Of a stretch of DNA of 64,000 bases, positions 30,517 through 41,664 are shown one piece after another; within the stretch, counting starts at the first letter, position 1, and each line of letters opens with the position of its first letter. The translations under genes were made by a program, and so were the position numbers. The notes under the pieces are model-generated. The model worked only from the letters and a program-made list of their open reading frames with translations, had not been told where the DNA came from and made no database searches. The stretch is from Diplolepis rosae (Eukaryota > Arthropoda > Insecta > Hymenoptera > Diplolepididae), in the NCBI GenBank assembly GCA_030998225.1, contig JAPYXD010000742.1, positions 2,418,001 through 2,482,000 on the forward strand, read 5' to 3'.

Positions 30517-30531
30517 GAAAAAAGGGAAGTA

Positions 30532-31225
30532 TGTTACGTCACAAATACGTAAATACTTACTTTGATCGAAGATTCCTCGTTTTAAGTTAGGATCGAATGA
30601 TCCTCGCTTAGGGATGAGGATAAGTCAATGAAAAGTACACAATGATTAGTAAAGTAATACAAATTGAATTTATTTAAATTAACACTGATATAAACAAGGT
30701 TAAAACTTTACAATGATTCAAACAATGGCACAGGGAATAGGTGAAGAATAGGAAGAATTTTCGGTACCTTTGTTGAGTTGTGAATAGTCCCTTTTTTATG
30801 AATGATCCTCACAGGTGTGAGGGAGAGAGAAAGATTCTTCCACTGGTGCGACGAAGACAGCAATAGGTATCCCACTGGTGTGAGGAAGACAGAAACAAAT
30901 ATCCCACTGGTGTGAGGAGGACAAGAATAGTTATCTCACTCTACACTGAACTATACACGTATCTCACGCTGTGAATCCTTTTAAGATTTTAGAAATTTGC
31001 CGCACTTAATTCTGCTCACAAGACTAGTTTTCCCTTGGCGGCGTGTCCTTTTTATATTATATTTTTTGGTGACGTCACGCGTTGCGCAGTCTCCCGCTGC
31101 GTGTGACGTAGTTATACCTCTCTTTTCAATAGGTGGTTTTCTCTCTCTTTTAGTTATTTCCCCAGATTTCTCTCTAGACCTAGCCTATGCCTATAGTACA
31201 TTCTAATGCGTCGCGGGACGTGACA
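30532..31225 (-). repeat. 5' LTR (full length)
   Basis: 694 bp with TG...CA ends. It contains three 32-bp tandem units (CCACTGGTGYGA.GA.GACA) at 30840-30935, CRE-like GACGTCACGC near 31070 and TGTGACGTAG near 31102, and a splice donor word GTAAGT on the element strand at 30555-30560 inside the presumed U5. That donor could supply the subgenomic mRNAs. The terminal ATAC duplication follows at 31226-31229. Confidence 0.93.
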
Positions 31226-31239
31226 ATACCGTCAAACAA

Positions 31240-31920
31240 GTCAATTAATTCTATGTTGAATACTCGCAAAAATCGTTTTCATACGCTTTTGTACTATGTA
31301 CAACTATGTTAACTGTTTCTGATTTCAATACGTGGTTTGGACTTTATCTTGGGCCTCAGCAAATCAATTTTTCGGCAAAATCTATATGAAATAAGCCTTC
31401 TTCAGTGTTTTTAACGCTTTCAGATTGATAATGATCAACATGATTCATCACATAAGATTGCTGACGTTATGCGTAGATGTTTTTTGCAAATCGAGGTATC
31501 ATTTTGATAATAAGGTCAATTAGATCGTCTAATAAACTTGTCACACGAATCCCCTCAATGAAATAGGCATGCTCCGACTTTTCCCATACCATCCAATTCA
31601 AATTGGCAGATGGAGACGAATGTATTGTGGCCACTTCAGACAACCAAATTTTTTAGAATGAATAGTCAGAGTGTGTACAGTACCAACAATCTTTCACTGC
31701 GTTATGACACAGAAAATTACGGAAAAATCCATCATCGTAATCAGGAATCTCGTTTACGTGCTTGTGCAAACTATTCAGCACCTCAATGAAATTCAAGTGA
31801 CATGAACACCAACACACATTATGTGGTAAATTGTTAATCAGCATCACATTTTCTGGTCGCTTTTTAGCAAAGAAACTTGCAGAACAGTCATCTGGAATGA
31901 AAAAAGTACGAATTTTATGT
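31240..31920 (-). pseudogene. Decayed transposase-like ORF
   Basis: One minus-strand frame carries coding-like sequence across four stops. It contains MLINNLPHNVCWCSCHLNF, then CHNAVKDCWYC, then GIRVTSLLDDLIDLII, HVDHYQSES and HIDFAEKL. A cysteine-rich segment followed by a D-F-A-E motif is typical of a transposon-encoded protein class widespread in insects, which I cannot name with certainty. The LTR element ends directly beside it and may have inserted near or into it. Confidence 0.4.
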
Positions 31921-31929
31921 TTCCAAATA

Positions 31930-32758
31930 TAACGTTAAAATGTAAATTATATTCGCTTCTCTAAAAATAGAATAGCAGCTATAGGGATTTTTGTGGTAAG
32001 GGATTTGTGTTAATGAAGGAACTGGGAATTTTGAATGTCTTAATACTTGGTAGCTTCGATGTCCTTTCCGTCTGTTCTAAGGGGGTGTTCTTATCGAACG
32101 GTTTCAGAAAATCGATTTTTTATTCATTTTTTCAAAGACTAGGAATCTAAGAACGATATAAAGATGTACGACTTGCTTCAATATGGCAATTACGTCAAGA
32201 AAGTTAAACTCAATTTGTTGCTTTTTTTCATTGGAAACTTTAAACGCGTTTTTCTCAAAACTACTTTTTTCCAAACTGGTTCCCACGATTTCTACGAAAG
32301 TAGTAGACGGATTTTGATAAACTTTGTTTGGAATGTGTGGAAATGTACTTGCTATCGTCTGACGGGCGTTTTTTCCCCTATTGTTTATAACAAATGTTTA
32401 ATGAATTTTGAATGATGAAAAAAAGGTGAAAAAAGGTGAAAAAAAACGATTTTGAGGAAAGTAGATGGTCTTTCCGGTTTTGAATAGTCATTTAAGTTCG
32501 TGAAATATGTAAAATGGTAAAATATTTTAAGACTGAAACCAAAATCTACAATTTAATTATATGGCCTAAAACCTTTACATCTAAAAAAATATACAGAATA
32601 GGTAAATTTACCATCTAAGATTGTCGATTCACGAAATCTTCAAACTCACCACGCACAACTACGGTACCTTGCGCTAGGACCATCTAATTACCTCTAAAGC
32701 TAACGAAAGTTTTGCCAGGCGCCAGGCCTTTCTTGGGCCAGTTCGAAAAGTCACAATC
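31930..32758. other. AT-rich region, no gene seen
   Basis: Short ORFs only (32104-32286 and 32164-32415), overlapping on opposite strands without coding character. Confidence 0.5.
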
Positions 32759-32766
32759 AGCCAGAA

Positions 32767-35195
32767 CAGTGTCTCCAGAACGTGGGATTTTTCGGCCCCC
32801 ACCACGTTCCTATCTGGGAGAAACACATGCAAACGTGGCGTGTCAGTGTGTCGGCTCTGCTACACGCTGCGGTCACCAGCTTCGTGTAAAGCCGAAGGTG
32901 CACGAAGACGGACTTCGTTACAATGCTTGAGTTTTCAAGTTATTTTTAGATTTCACGCTTTCGTTTATCGAGTCGAAATTAAGAATTGTATTTTTCTCGA
33001 GTACGTGCAAAAAAGGCGCGAAGCAGACGACGAATTTGAATTTACGAAGTATATAGTTCAAGAAAGTTCAAATCTTATTACAATTTGACAAGATTTTATG
33101 GAGGAGTGCAATCTTTTGGATGAAATATTTTGTAGTTCTTAATTTGTCTGTCCGTCTGAAATCGTAGTAAGATTTGAACAGTAAACAACAAATTTTTCAA
33201 TAGAATTCAGGATCAATAATAATTGATTCAGGAAATACTTCAACTCTGTAGAGCATTTTTGTATTTCGAATTCAAAATGTGTGCTTAAGCCACAAAAAAG
33301 TAAGCTGAAAATGTAGATATAAAACTAATTATGTCATGTTTATGTCTTCTTAATGGAAAATACTTTGCATATAATTCTCTAATTCGATATTTTTTTAATG
33401 TATGAACATTCAAGAAATTGAAAAATATTCCATCTTTTTATAGGAACTAAAAATTTCCGGATAATGCTTTGATTGAGAAAGCTAAAAATTTGTCAAATAT
33501 TGATATAAATTGCAATTTTACAATTGCATTATTTTTCAAATATTTTAACATCTCTTCAATCTTGATAATTCTTACAGAAGTTTATTTCATGTCAGTGACT
33601 TTTTCTTTTTCTAATGAAAGATTTTTTAATTCTAAATTCGGCCCAATTCGTAACATTGTAAAAAGATTTTAAAACTTCATAAAAATTTTTTTTCTGTTTT
33701 ATTCAAAGTCAATAAATATTCAATGTTTGGAATCGAAATATTAAGTAAATGATTTTTAATTTCTGGGAATAAACTGCTTTAATAAGACAATCATTCTTCT
33801 TTGTGAGAAATCTCAATTTTGAAATTAAAATTCTACGCATAGGATACAAAAACATAATATGAAAATACTTTTATTACAGAATTTTGAAACATACAAGTTG
33901 ACCAATTTTTAATCGAGTAAATCGGCTACTTTGAGCAAAAAATTATGTTCAAAATATTTTATCAAAAAAAAATAAGACACATTAAATTACGGTTTAAAAT
34001 CCACATTCATAGATTGATGGTAAAAGCAGTTTAAAGTTTTTTAATCTTACGTTTTAGTGACGTATGCACAGACTTTTAATCAGATAAATGAAATGCTTTA
34101 TAGAAAGTCAAAATTTTCTTATTACTGCACTTAATCAAATTTATAAAGTAAAAATATTTTTTAATTGATGCTTTCACTCAATTCTTTAAACATTCATTAA
34201 TTGAAAATTGTACTCAAAATTTAATCTTGCAGGGTTCCAATATTCCCACAATGTTACAAAATCTTATTAATCATTATTTTAGTCGAATTATTTGCAAAAT
34301 ATTTAAAAAATAAGTGTAAATATTTTGATTAAATACTCTGTCAAATTTTGCATTTGACTGATCTTGCAAAATTGATGAAAGTTTTGAATACCGATAGAAG
34401 AAACTTTAAATGAAATTTTATGTCCATAAATGCTTAAAGTTCTATATAGAAATATCAACTACAACATTCTCAAATTTTATAAATAAACTACTAAATTCAA
34501 AAAGTTTCGGATTCTTTTAAAAACTGTACAAATTTCAAATATGAATCAGTCAAAATCTACTGATTATCAGTGAAATTTGACTGATTTAAATAACTGAAAA
34601 CAGGTTACTGTGAATCAGTCAAATTTCACTGATTACTTCAGTGAAAAGTAACTGATTTAACAGTGAAAATTATTGTTTCCACTGATGATTCAGTGAAAAG
34701 GCAAATCACTGATTCAATCAATGAAAATTTGACTGATTCAGATTTAGAGTGTATACAAATTTCAAATATAAAGTGTACTCTGTACATTAATCAAAAAATA
34801 TGATACATATCGATTTGGAAAAACTTCTTCAAAGTACTCAGACATTTTTCTTATTTTACGACATTTTTGCACCATGTTTGACCTTTGGGTAGGATTCAAG
34901 AAAACAATTGTAGACATACTTTCATTACTTAGTAAAACACTATGAAGACTTGCTTTTTAAATTAAAGCGAAAACTTTTAAAACCTTTAACAGTCGGTTGC
35001 ATAGATTCTGCTCTAATCTTGGACGCAATTAGAGAAATAGGTTTCTTTGCTTCTTTTAGATCTAGTTTTTGCCTTAAACATAAAAGAAAGAAAACACATT
35101 TGAAATATTAAAATAAAAAAGCTGGTTTATTCTTAGAGAATCCCAAATATTCTGAAATAAAACTCCTTTCCACACCACCACGGAGGTAGAGTTTA
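32767..35195. repeat. Left inverted arm of hAT copy A
   Basis: Outer 300 bp is moderately GC and contains GCAAACGTGGCGTGTCAGTG; the rest is AT-rich. At 34555-34745 a cluster of alternating inverted words (AATCAGTCAAATTTCACTGATT and variants) forms subterminal palindromes that could be transposase-binding sites. Apparent ORFs such as 32712-32930, 32840-33088 and 33469-33672 recur in both arms and are not genes. Confidence 0.85.
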
Positions 35196-35851
35196 AGGCT
35201 CGTTTTTTTTACGTGGTATCCCCTGTAGGCCTAGTCCACGTCCTACGAAAAGAAAAGGGTTTTTGCTTTCAAGCAAAAAGAAAAATGGACAAAAATGAAG
35301 CAAAGTGGTAAAAAACGCTACAAATGTAGCCCGTACTTCAGGCTTGCCTCTATCAAATGCCAGTATACGTCGAACAAAAATGTTTTGTTTTAAATCAAAT
35401 AATGAAGAAGTTTGATTAATTCGGGATGATTTGGGGTGCTTGATTACTGTGAGTCCCCTTGCCTCTCACTTATGACCAAAGCGTGATATTACTCAATTTC
35501 AGTATGTTTTCTTACTCACAAAATAATAATTAAAACTAAACAATTTCCATACCCGAGGCACGCGAAGAAAGGAATAAAGAATGTACCTCTGATATAAGAA
35601 ATAAAATGTCATTATTTTGTGAGTAAGAAAAGGGTTTGAAATTGATTAACGCCATGCCTTGGCCATTAAAATTAATCCTCTCCTTCGTGAGCGAAGAGCG
35701 ACAAACCACTTTCCCTATCACTTTCTGCCATCTCATATAGATTTTCGGTCATTAATTGCAAATGCTTCGAAGTGATGCTCGTTGTTCTGGCTGTTTCAGC
35801 ACTCGCCTTTAGGGCTCAACAAGTAACACAAATTGAGTTGACCGTCCTGTT

Positions 35852-37900
35852 TCATAAGCGATTTCTTATGGGAGTTTTCGAGTCCGTGAGCATGGAGAAA
35901 CCTCGCTCCGCCTCAGCATTTGAATGAGGAAGACTCCGAACATGATTCAATACTGAGGTCAAATTTGGAAAAAGTTTTTCTCCTGTACTTGTCGAAGATA
36001 CACCGATACTAGACCACATTTCGTCAAAAGATAAATTCGACCACTTTTCTTTGAGTTCCTGTCTGATTTTGAGTAAAGAATCCCACTCTTTTTGTACACC
36101 TATTCTATCAAACGACCCTAAATCTTGACAAACTTTCCAGACCCTAGGAAAAGTTTCGCTTCGATCAGCATAGAAAGCTACTTGAGGCCGGAAAACAGCA
36201 ACGCAAGACAAAAAGATGTCATCAAAAGTAAGTCGATTGCGAATTTCTTCGCTTGCTGTGACACAAAATTTCAAGCAATTACGAAGAAATAGATCAACTT
36301 CTACTATTTGCAATTTCTTGTTTGTAAGTTGCTGCTGGAAATATTCTCGCGTTTCCTTACCAACGTCAATGTCTTGAAGCGGCTTTTGATTACTAGGATC
36401 TGCAAAGTTAACATTTCTAATGATTTGAAAGAATAAATTCGGTTGAAGAAGACCCTCTTTCAAATAACTGCTAAGAATCCGTACGAAGAATTTAGCCGAG
36501 TTTGGCTGGAGTTCCTGAACCATTCTTTCGCGACTTTGAAATTTCGCATTGTATACGTTGAACCTATTCAAAGTAAATTTCAAGAATAGGAAATATGCGA
36601 GTGTCAAAGGATTCTGCATTTTTCCTAACAAGTCTTTGGCCTTCTCTACCTTCTCAGATACGAGGACCATAAGATACTGAAGAATAACTTCCCAATTCTT
36701 TATTATAATATCTATGCATCGATAGCGGACAAGCCAGCGAGTTTCAGAATGACTAGGAATTTTTTGATAGTCATTTCCTAATTCCAAAACAATCGATCGA
36801 AAAATAGCCGTTCGCTTGGAGCTAGCATTAAGAAAAGCTGGCAAATCTTTGATTAAATCCTCTACATCTGGGATTGTGGCACAAGCATATTTTGCTACAA
36901 TTGCTGACGAATGCGAGACACACGGGAAAACAATTAAACGGGGACTTTTTTCCTTTAATTTTGTTTTAAATGAGGACCTATTGCCGACCATCACCTGTGC
37001 ATTATCACAAGCTAAGGCACAGATATTAGATAAAGGGATTTTCTGCCCGGACAATGCTTTTTCGAACGCATCAAAAATTTTAGAGGCAGAACAATCCGAA
37101 ACATTTACATTAATAAGCTGGAGCAATTCCAACCTGACAGAAAATGTCGTTGGCTCCACATATCGAACCATTAATGACAGCCACTTTTCTAGAGTTCTGT
37201 CGGTCGTTTCGTCTTCGTACACTGAAAATGATTGCTTACGCAAAATATTTGCCATGCGATCAGTTTCAGCAGCACATACGACGTTATTTACAACTAGGAC
37301 CATTTTAGTGTGGCTCAATCTAACGTCTTTTAAAACCGAAGGTTCCATATCTTGGAAAAGTCCTATCAATTCTGATGAAAACGCGAATGGTAAATTATGC
37401 TCTACGAAAAATGTACTAATCCTAATCTCTGCTTCTTGTACTTTCTGTTTGAAAGTAACACTTTCCGGAATCGTGGAATTTGTGAATTCTGAAGCAGAAG
37501 AACTTGCAACACAAGGTTCAACACTGTAAGAATTGGCAGTTACATTAGAAGAATTTTCACTTACTACTGCATAACCTTCTAATTTATTTGAAAACTCTTG
37601 CTTCTTTCTGTGTGATAAAGATGCGTCATACTTTTAAATTTCCGATTTGCCACATAGCAATGTTTTATTGCAAATTTTGTAATGAAATCTTGTTTCATCT
37701 GCTAATGTAACCACCCACTCTCTCCACGACGGAAATTCCTCAAACCATCCCAACTGAAAGTTTTTTGTATTTTTCATGACTTTTCTAGCGGGTTGACATT
37801 CGTTTGAACCCGAGTTCAAACGGTGGTCAACCTTCGTTTGAACATGGCTGTCCTTCAAAACACTCGAATTTGGGTCAACCGGATTACTCATTGTGAACAA
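35852..37900 (-). pseudogene. hAT transposase with BED-like finger, one in-frame stop
   Basis: One frame runs from the ATG at 37900 to 35852, broken only by a TAA at 37634-37636. The N-terminal part is BED-like, with the second cysteine of its pair and a final histidine region (KICNKTLLC, then SLSHRKKQ). The first cysteine and one histidine have become tyrosine. The catalytic core follows: ACDNAQVMVGNRSSFKTKL (DDE-fold second acidic region), CVSHSSAIVAKYA, SETRWLVRY. The C-terminal dimerisation motif is NAEAERGFSMLTDSKTPIRNRL. The TAA between the paired Cys and His is also present in copy B, so it predates both insertions. It would cut and paste the element if functional. Confidence 0.85.
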
Positions 37901-38699
37901 TAAATTATACGACGAAGGAAAACAGAATTATTTGAAAAGAATTAATAAGATGAAAAGTCGATAAAATTGAGCGAATGTGAATAATTTGTAATCTGCACAC
38001 AAATTAAGTTTCACAAAATAAACTTACCCACAAGCATCAAACAATAACGTACGTAAGAGCACTCACGTATCACCAAATAATAATATAATATTCTTACTTT
38101 TGCCGTTTTCAATAAGGAATTACGATAAAAATATGAAGAATCCACACTCTTGCCTTCTCAAATGACGCATAAAACGAGAATCAAGTATATCTTAGAAGAA
38201 AACAAAAGAAGGTTGCTATTATTATTTGTTTTCGTCTCTAATTTGACCTCTATACCGTTCGTTTGCAATTTAAAACATTGGTAACTTTTTGGCTATTAAT
38301 CTGATTGAGCTACAGCTTTTCAGAAAACTTTCTTTACTAAAGTATTAAAATTTTTCTCCTGTAGATAGTTTCAGAAAATGTAGACACTTAATACAATTTT
38401 AATAAAATCGTAAAATTCTGAAAATTTGTTAAGCTAGCGCGAGTGGAAGTAGAGAAAACAATTTTTTTTTAAATGTACTTCTCCGAATTACTTGAAAAAT
38501 TAGAAGTTTCAAAAATTTTTGCAAAAGGAAAAACGATGTGCCTTGAAAGTGGGTACAAGTCCTTGAAATTCAAATTCGAACGATTTTCATAATTAATTAT
38601 CCTGTACATTTAAAGATACAATTTTTGTATTTGGAATAAGTTTTCTGCAATTACGAAAAAATTTATTTAGAGTACATAAAATTTATTGAACTATTACTA

Positions 38700-41656
38700 G
38701 TAAACTCTACCTCCATGGTGGTGTGGAAAGGAGTTTTTTTTCAGAATATTTGGGATTCTCTAAGAATGAACCAGCTTTTTTATTTTAATATTTGAAATGT
38801 GTTTTCTTTCTTTTATGTTTAAGGCAAAAACTAGATCTAAAAAAAGCAAAAAAACCTATTTCTCTAATTGCGTCCAAGATTAGAGCAGAATCTATGCAAC
38901 CGATTGTTAAAGGTTTTATAAGTTTTCGCTTTAATTTAAGAAGCAAGTCTTCATAGTGTTTTACTAAGTAATGAAAGTATGTCTACAATTGTTTTCTTGA
39001 ATCCCACCCAAAGGTCAAACATGGTGCAAAAATGTCGTAAAATAAGAAAAATGTCTGAGTACTTTGAAGAAGTTTTTCTAAATCCATATGTATCATATTC
39101 CAATAATATTTAGGAATATTTATTAAAATATTCATCTTCTAAATTTGTTTGATTAATGTACAGAGCACACTTTATATTTGAAATTTGTATACACTCTAAA
39201 TCTGAATCAGTCAAATTTTCACTGGTTGAATCAGTGATTTGCCTTTTCACTGAATCATCAGTGGAAACAATATTTTTCACTGTTAAATCAGTTACTTTTC
39301 ACTGAAGTAATCAGTGAAATTTGACTGATTCACAGTAACCTGTTTTTAGTTACTTAAATCAGTCAAATTTCACTGATAATCAGTAGATTTTGACTGATTC
39401 ATATTTGAAATTTGCACAGTTTTTAAAAGAATCCGAAACTTTTTGAATTTAGTAGTTTATTTATAAAATTTGAGAATGTTGTAGTTGATATTTCTATATA
39501 GAACTTTAAGCATTTATGGACATAAAATTTCATTTAAAGTTTCTTCTATCGGTATTCAAAACTTTCAACAATTTTGCAAGATCAGTCAAATGCAAAATTT
39601 GACAGAGTATTTAATCAAAATATTTACATTTATTTTTTAAATTTTTTGAAAATAATTCGACTAAAATAATGATTTTTATGATTTTGTAACATTGTGGGAA
39701 TATTGGAACGCTGCAAGATTAAATTTTGAGTACAATTTTCAATTAATGAAGGTTTAAAGAATGGAGTGAAAGCATCAATTAAAAAATATTTTTACTTTAT
39801 AAATTTGATTAAGTGCACTAATAAGAAAATTTTGACTTTCTATAAAGCATTTCATTTATCTGATTAAAAGTCTGTGCATACGTCACTAAAACGTAGGATT
39901 AAAAAACTTTAAACTGCTTTTACCATCAATCTATGAATGTGGATTTTAAACCGTAATTTAATGTGTCTTATTTTTTTTTGATAAAATATTATTAACATAA
40001 TTTTTTGCTTAAAGTAGCCGATTTACTCGATTAAAAATTGGTCAACTTGTATTTTTCAAAATTCTGTAAAAAAGTATTTTCATATTATGTTTTTGTATCC
40101 TATGCGTAGAATTTTAATTTTAAAATTGAGATTTCTCACAAAGAAGAAAGATTGTCTTATTAAAGCAGTTTATTCCCAGAAATTAAAAATCATTTACTTA
40201 ATATTTCGATTCCAAACATTGAATATTTATTGACTTTGAATAAAACAGAAAAAAATTTTTTATGAAGTTTTAAAATCTTTTTACAATGTTACGAGTTGGG
40301 CCGAATTTAGAATTACGAAATCTTTCATTAGAAAAAGAAAAAGTCACTCACATGAAATAAACTTCTGTAAGAATTATCAAGATTGAAGAGATGTTAAAAT
40401 ATTTGAAAAATAATGCAATTGTAAAATTGCAATTTATATCAATATTTGACAAATTTTTAGCTTTCTCAATCAAAGCATTATCCGGAAATTTTTAGTTCCT
40501 ATAAAAAGATGGAATATTTATCAATTTCTTGAATGTTCATACATTAAAAAAATATCGAATTAGAGAATTATATGCAAAGTATTTTCCATTAAGAAGACAT
40601 AAACATGACATAATTAGTTTTATATCTACATTTTCAGCTTACTTTTTTGTGGCTTAAGCAGACATTTTGAATTCGAAATACAAAAATGCTCTACAGAGTT
40701 GAAGTATTTCCTGAATCAATTATTATTGATCCTGAATTCTATTGGAAAATTTGTTGTTTACTGTTCAAATCTTACTACGATTTCAGACGGACAGACAAAT
40801 TAAGAACAACAAAGTATTTCATCCAAAAGATTGCACTCCTCCATAAAATCTTGTCAAATTGTAACAAGATTTGAACGCTTCGAACGAACATTTTTATGTA
40901 AAATTTAAAGTTGATTGATATTTATACGTTAATATGGAAATACCAATAAACACATATTTTAGCTTTTTAATTTATCTACTGCTATAAGACAATTTTCCAT
41001 TTCCGTAGAGATTTTAAGTTTTGGAATGAAAAGTTTGTGCTTAGGCTACAAAAATGTGAGATGAAAATATTTCTAACATATAACTGAAAATATAAATTAT
41101 GAACTTGAATTTTATGTTCATTTTATCTTGATAGAAAATATTGTTCTAATTGAAAAATTGTTAAATGTACAAAATTAGTAAGAAGTATATAATTTTGAAT
41201 GGAATATTATATATTGATTCAAATTTTATACATTTATTGTCACTAAATTTCACTGAAAGTTTATTTTTGAAGTGTTGAAATCCTCATGAAATTTTCCAAG
41301 ATCATACTGATGTTTATTTCATGCAGACTTTCTTCAAGAAATTAAAGAAAAGTGTTATTTCTTGAACTATATACTTCGTAAATTCAAATTGGTCATCTGC
41401 TTCGCGCCTCTTTTGCACGTACTCGAGAAAAATACAATCCTTAATTTCGACTCGATAAACGAAAGCGTGAAATCTAAAAATAACTTGAAAACTCAAGCAT
41501 TGTAACGAAGTCCGTTTTCGTGCACCTTCGGCTTTACACGAAGCTGGTGACCGCAGCGTGTAGCAGAGCCGACACACTGACACGCCACGTTTGCATGTGT
41601 TTCTCCCAGATGGGAACGCGGTGGGGGCCGAAAAATCCCACGTTCTGGAGACACTG
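38700..41656. repeat. Right inverted arm of hAT copy A
   Basis: Inverted counterpart of the left arm, beginning at a GTAAACTCTACCTCC..GGTGGTGTGGAAAGG junction that mirrors about 35170-35195. It includes the ATCAGT palindrome cluster at 39200-39400. It retains a segment near 40870-41345 that the left arm has lost. No gene. Confidence 0.85.
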
Positions 41657-41664
41657 AGCCAGAA

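Larger units (their letters stand above)
12355..31225 (-). mobile_element. 18.9 kb Ty3/gypsy LTR retroelement with envelope genes (errantivirus-like)
   Basis: The borders are explicit. LTRs begin TGTTACGTCAC and end GACGTGACA on the plus strand. A 4-bp ATAC target duplication lies at 12351-12354 and 31226-31229. A polypurine tract and a tRNA-Gly primer site sit at the correct ends for a minus-strand element. The order gag, protease-RT-RNase H, integrase, envelope is that of Ty3/gypsy errantiviruses, which are usually 7-9 kb. About 10 kb of extra sequence holds a CARD-like gene, two glycoprotein genes, two dsRNA-binding/zinc-knuckle genes, a Cys-rich gene pair and a spliced antisense gene. The two LTRs differ by one substitution that I can see plus one deletion, so the insertion is young. 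Gag has an in-frame stop, and RT and integrase are in different frames. Confidence 0.93.
32767..41656 (-). mobile_element. 8.9 kb hAT transposon with very long TIRs (copy A)
   Basis: The ends are CAGTGTCTCCAGAACGTGGG and its reverse complement. They are flanked by an 8-bp duplication AGCCAGAA at 32759-32766 and 41657-41664, the hAT hallmark. The two arms are homologous inverted copies for more than 2 kb each (32767 to about 35195, and about 38700 to 41656). The left arm lacks about 470 bp present in the right. The transposase region sits between them on the minus strand. hAT elements normally have TIRs of 10-30 bp, so this arm length is exceptional. A second copy lies at 50644-57538. Confidence 0.9.

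Noticed and set aside
32840..33088. ORFs repeated in all hAT arms (for example 32840-33088, 41314-41583, 50579-50806)
   Set aside because: They recur because the arms are inverted copies; the frames shift or stop differently in each arm, so selection for protein is unlikely.
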